From the NCBI GenBank assembly GCA_036265675.1, contig DATAOP010000070.1, forward strand, positions 1-59,244: 59,244 nucleotides of DNA, given 5' to 3'. How positions within the stretch are numbered: the first letter of the stretch is position 1; each line of letters starts with the position of its first letter. The translations under genes were made by a program, and so were the position numbers. Below, piece by piece: positions 58,705 to 59,244 of the stretch. Source of the stretch: VRUE01 sp036265675. Its GTDB lineage: Bacteria > Actinomycetota > Thermoleophilia > Solirubrobacterales > 70-9. The notes beneath the pieces were generated by a model that worked only from the letters and a program-made list of their open reading frames with translations, was not told the origin of the DNA and did not search any database.

Positions 58705-59244
58705 TCAGCCGGAGGACGGAGGCAGGTCTTCGGGCTCCTCCGCCGGCGGCTCGGGGGCCGGGCGCGGGCCGGTCGGTTTCGCCTCGCGGTTCGCCCGGGC
58801 GACCTCGAGGAACGGCTCCAGCATGTCGATCGGGAGCGGGAAGACGACCGTCGTGTTTTCGTTGCTGCCGATCTCGAGCAGCGTCTGCAGGTAGCGGAGC
58901 TGGAGCGAGGCCGGGTTGGTGCTGATGATGTCGGCGGCGTCGGTGAGCTTCTGCGCCGCCTGGTACTCGCCCTCGGAGTTGATGATCTTGGCGCGCCGCT
59001 CGCGCTCGGCCTCCGCCTGGCGGGCGATTGCCCGCTGCATCTGTTCGGGAATCTCGACGTCCTTGATCTCGACCGCCGTCACCTTCACCCCCCAGGGCTC
59101 GGTCGACTCGTCGATGATCTTCTGCAGCTCTTCGTTGAGCCGCTCGCGCTCGGATAGGAGCTGGTCGAACTCGGCCTTGCCGAGGACGGAGCGCAGCGCC
59201 GTCTGGGAGATCTGCGAAGTGGCGAGCAGGAAGTTTTCGACCTC
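58705..59244 (-). CDS. SPFH/prohibitin/stomatin-like protein (C-terminal part; 5' end outside window)
   Basis: The visible 179 residues begin inside the SPFH domain (FLLATSQISQTALRSVLGK, LSERERLNEELQKIIDESTE, WGVKVTAVEIKDVEIPEQMQ) and continue with the coiled-coil AIARQAEAERERRAKIINSE and the stretch LQLRYLQTLLEIGSNENTTV. A Pro/Glu-rich tail ends at TAG-type stop TGA 58705. The match is to the slipin/stomatin group of membrane-scaffold proteins. The missing N-terminus should contain the membrane hairpin. The downstream GalT-like gene follows within 10 bp. The frame is open to the window edge. Confidence 0.92.
   Translation of the reverse strand, partial: EVENFLLATSQISQTALRSVLGKAEFDQLLSERERLNEELQKIIDESTEPWGVKVTAVEIKDVEIPEQMQRAIARQAEAERERRAKIINSEGEYQAAQKLTDAADIISTNPASLQLRYLQTLLEIGSNENTTVVFPLPIDMLEPFLEVARANREAKPTGPRPAPEPPAEEPEDLPPSSG

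Overview
The window is GC-rich throughout, except around 40-42 kb. It looks like a chromosomal piece of an actinobacterium of the Thermoleophilia/Solirubrobacterales type. That placement is inferred from the rodA-pbp-pknB-ddl order, many GTG/TTG starts, start codons lying 6-9 nt behind a TANNNT hexamer, many very large secreted proteins with Lys/Arg-rich tails, and an expanded TetR family. No sequence search was possible. There is no transposase, integrase, phage gene, rRNA or CRISPR array; one tRNA (Arg, CCT) is present.

Region 1 (1-5.8 kb, +) is an overlapping cell-wall/signalling operon: the tail of an unknown gene, a RodA/FtsW glycan polymerase, a class B PBP, a PASTA-type Ser/Thr kinase and D-Ala-D-Ala ligase. 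Region 2 (5.8-11.4 kb, -) holds a secreted beta-helix protein, a second membrane kinase, purM, uppP and a DedA protein, with a family of short intergenic repeats between genes.

Region 3 (11.5-23 kb, mostly +) is a Wzx/Wzy-type surface polysaccharide locus: a 4,6-dehydratase, a polymerase/ligase, a flippase, several glycosyltransferases, an initiating sugar-phosphate transferase and two acetyltransferase-fold proteins. A LytR_C protein and a small secreted protein are embedded in it. A nucleotide-sugar dehydrogenase at 26.7 kb probably serves the same pathway, and uppP would recycle the lipid carrier. Region 4 (23-30.2 kb) contains a DUF3105 protein, metF, a crotonase and two tandem secreted paralogues.

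Region 5 (26-41 kb) is dense in TetR-type genes: eight proteins, two of them fusing two complete TetR units in one chain and one keeping only the ligand-binding half. An MFS exporter with a divergent TetR gene and operator-like palindromes, an ECF sigma/anti-sigma pair and the tRNA lie here.

Region 6 (40.3-57 kb, +) is the most unusual. Three TTGAC promoters of closely similar sequence precede a TetR half-gene, a secreted protein and a translationally coupled run of four giant secreted proteins in the order A-B-A'-B'. A and A' are beta-propeller/Fn3/TolB-like proteins. B and B' each carry four repeats of a Cys-rich module. Another secreted protein follows. The right end (56.9-59.2 kb, -) has a conserved unknown gene, a GalT-like gene without a standard start codon, and the end of an SPFH/prohibitin gene.
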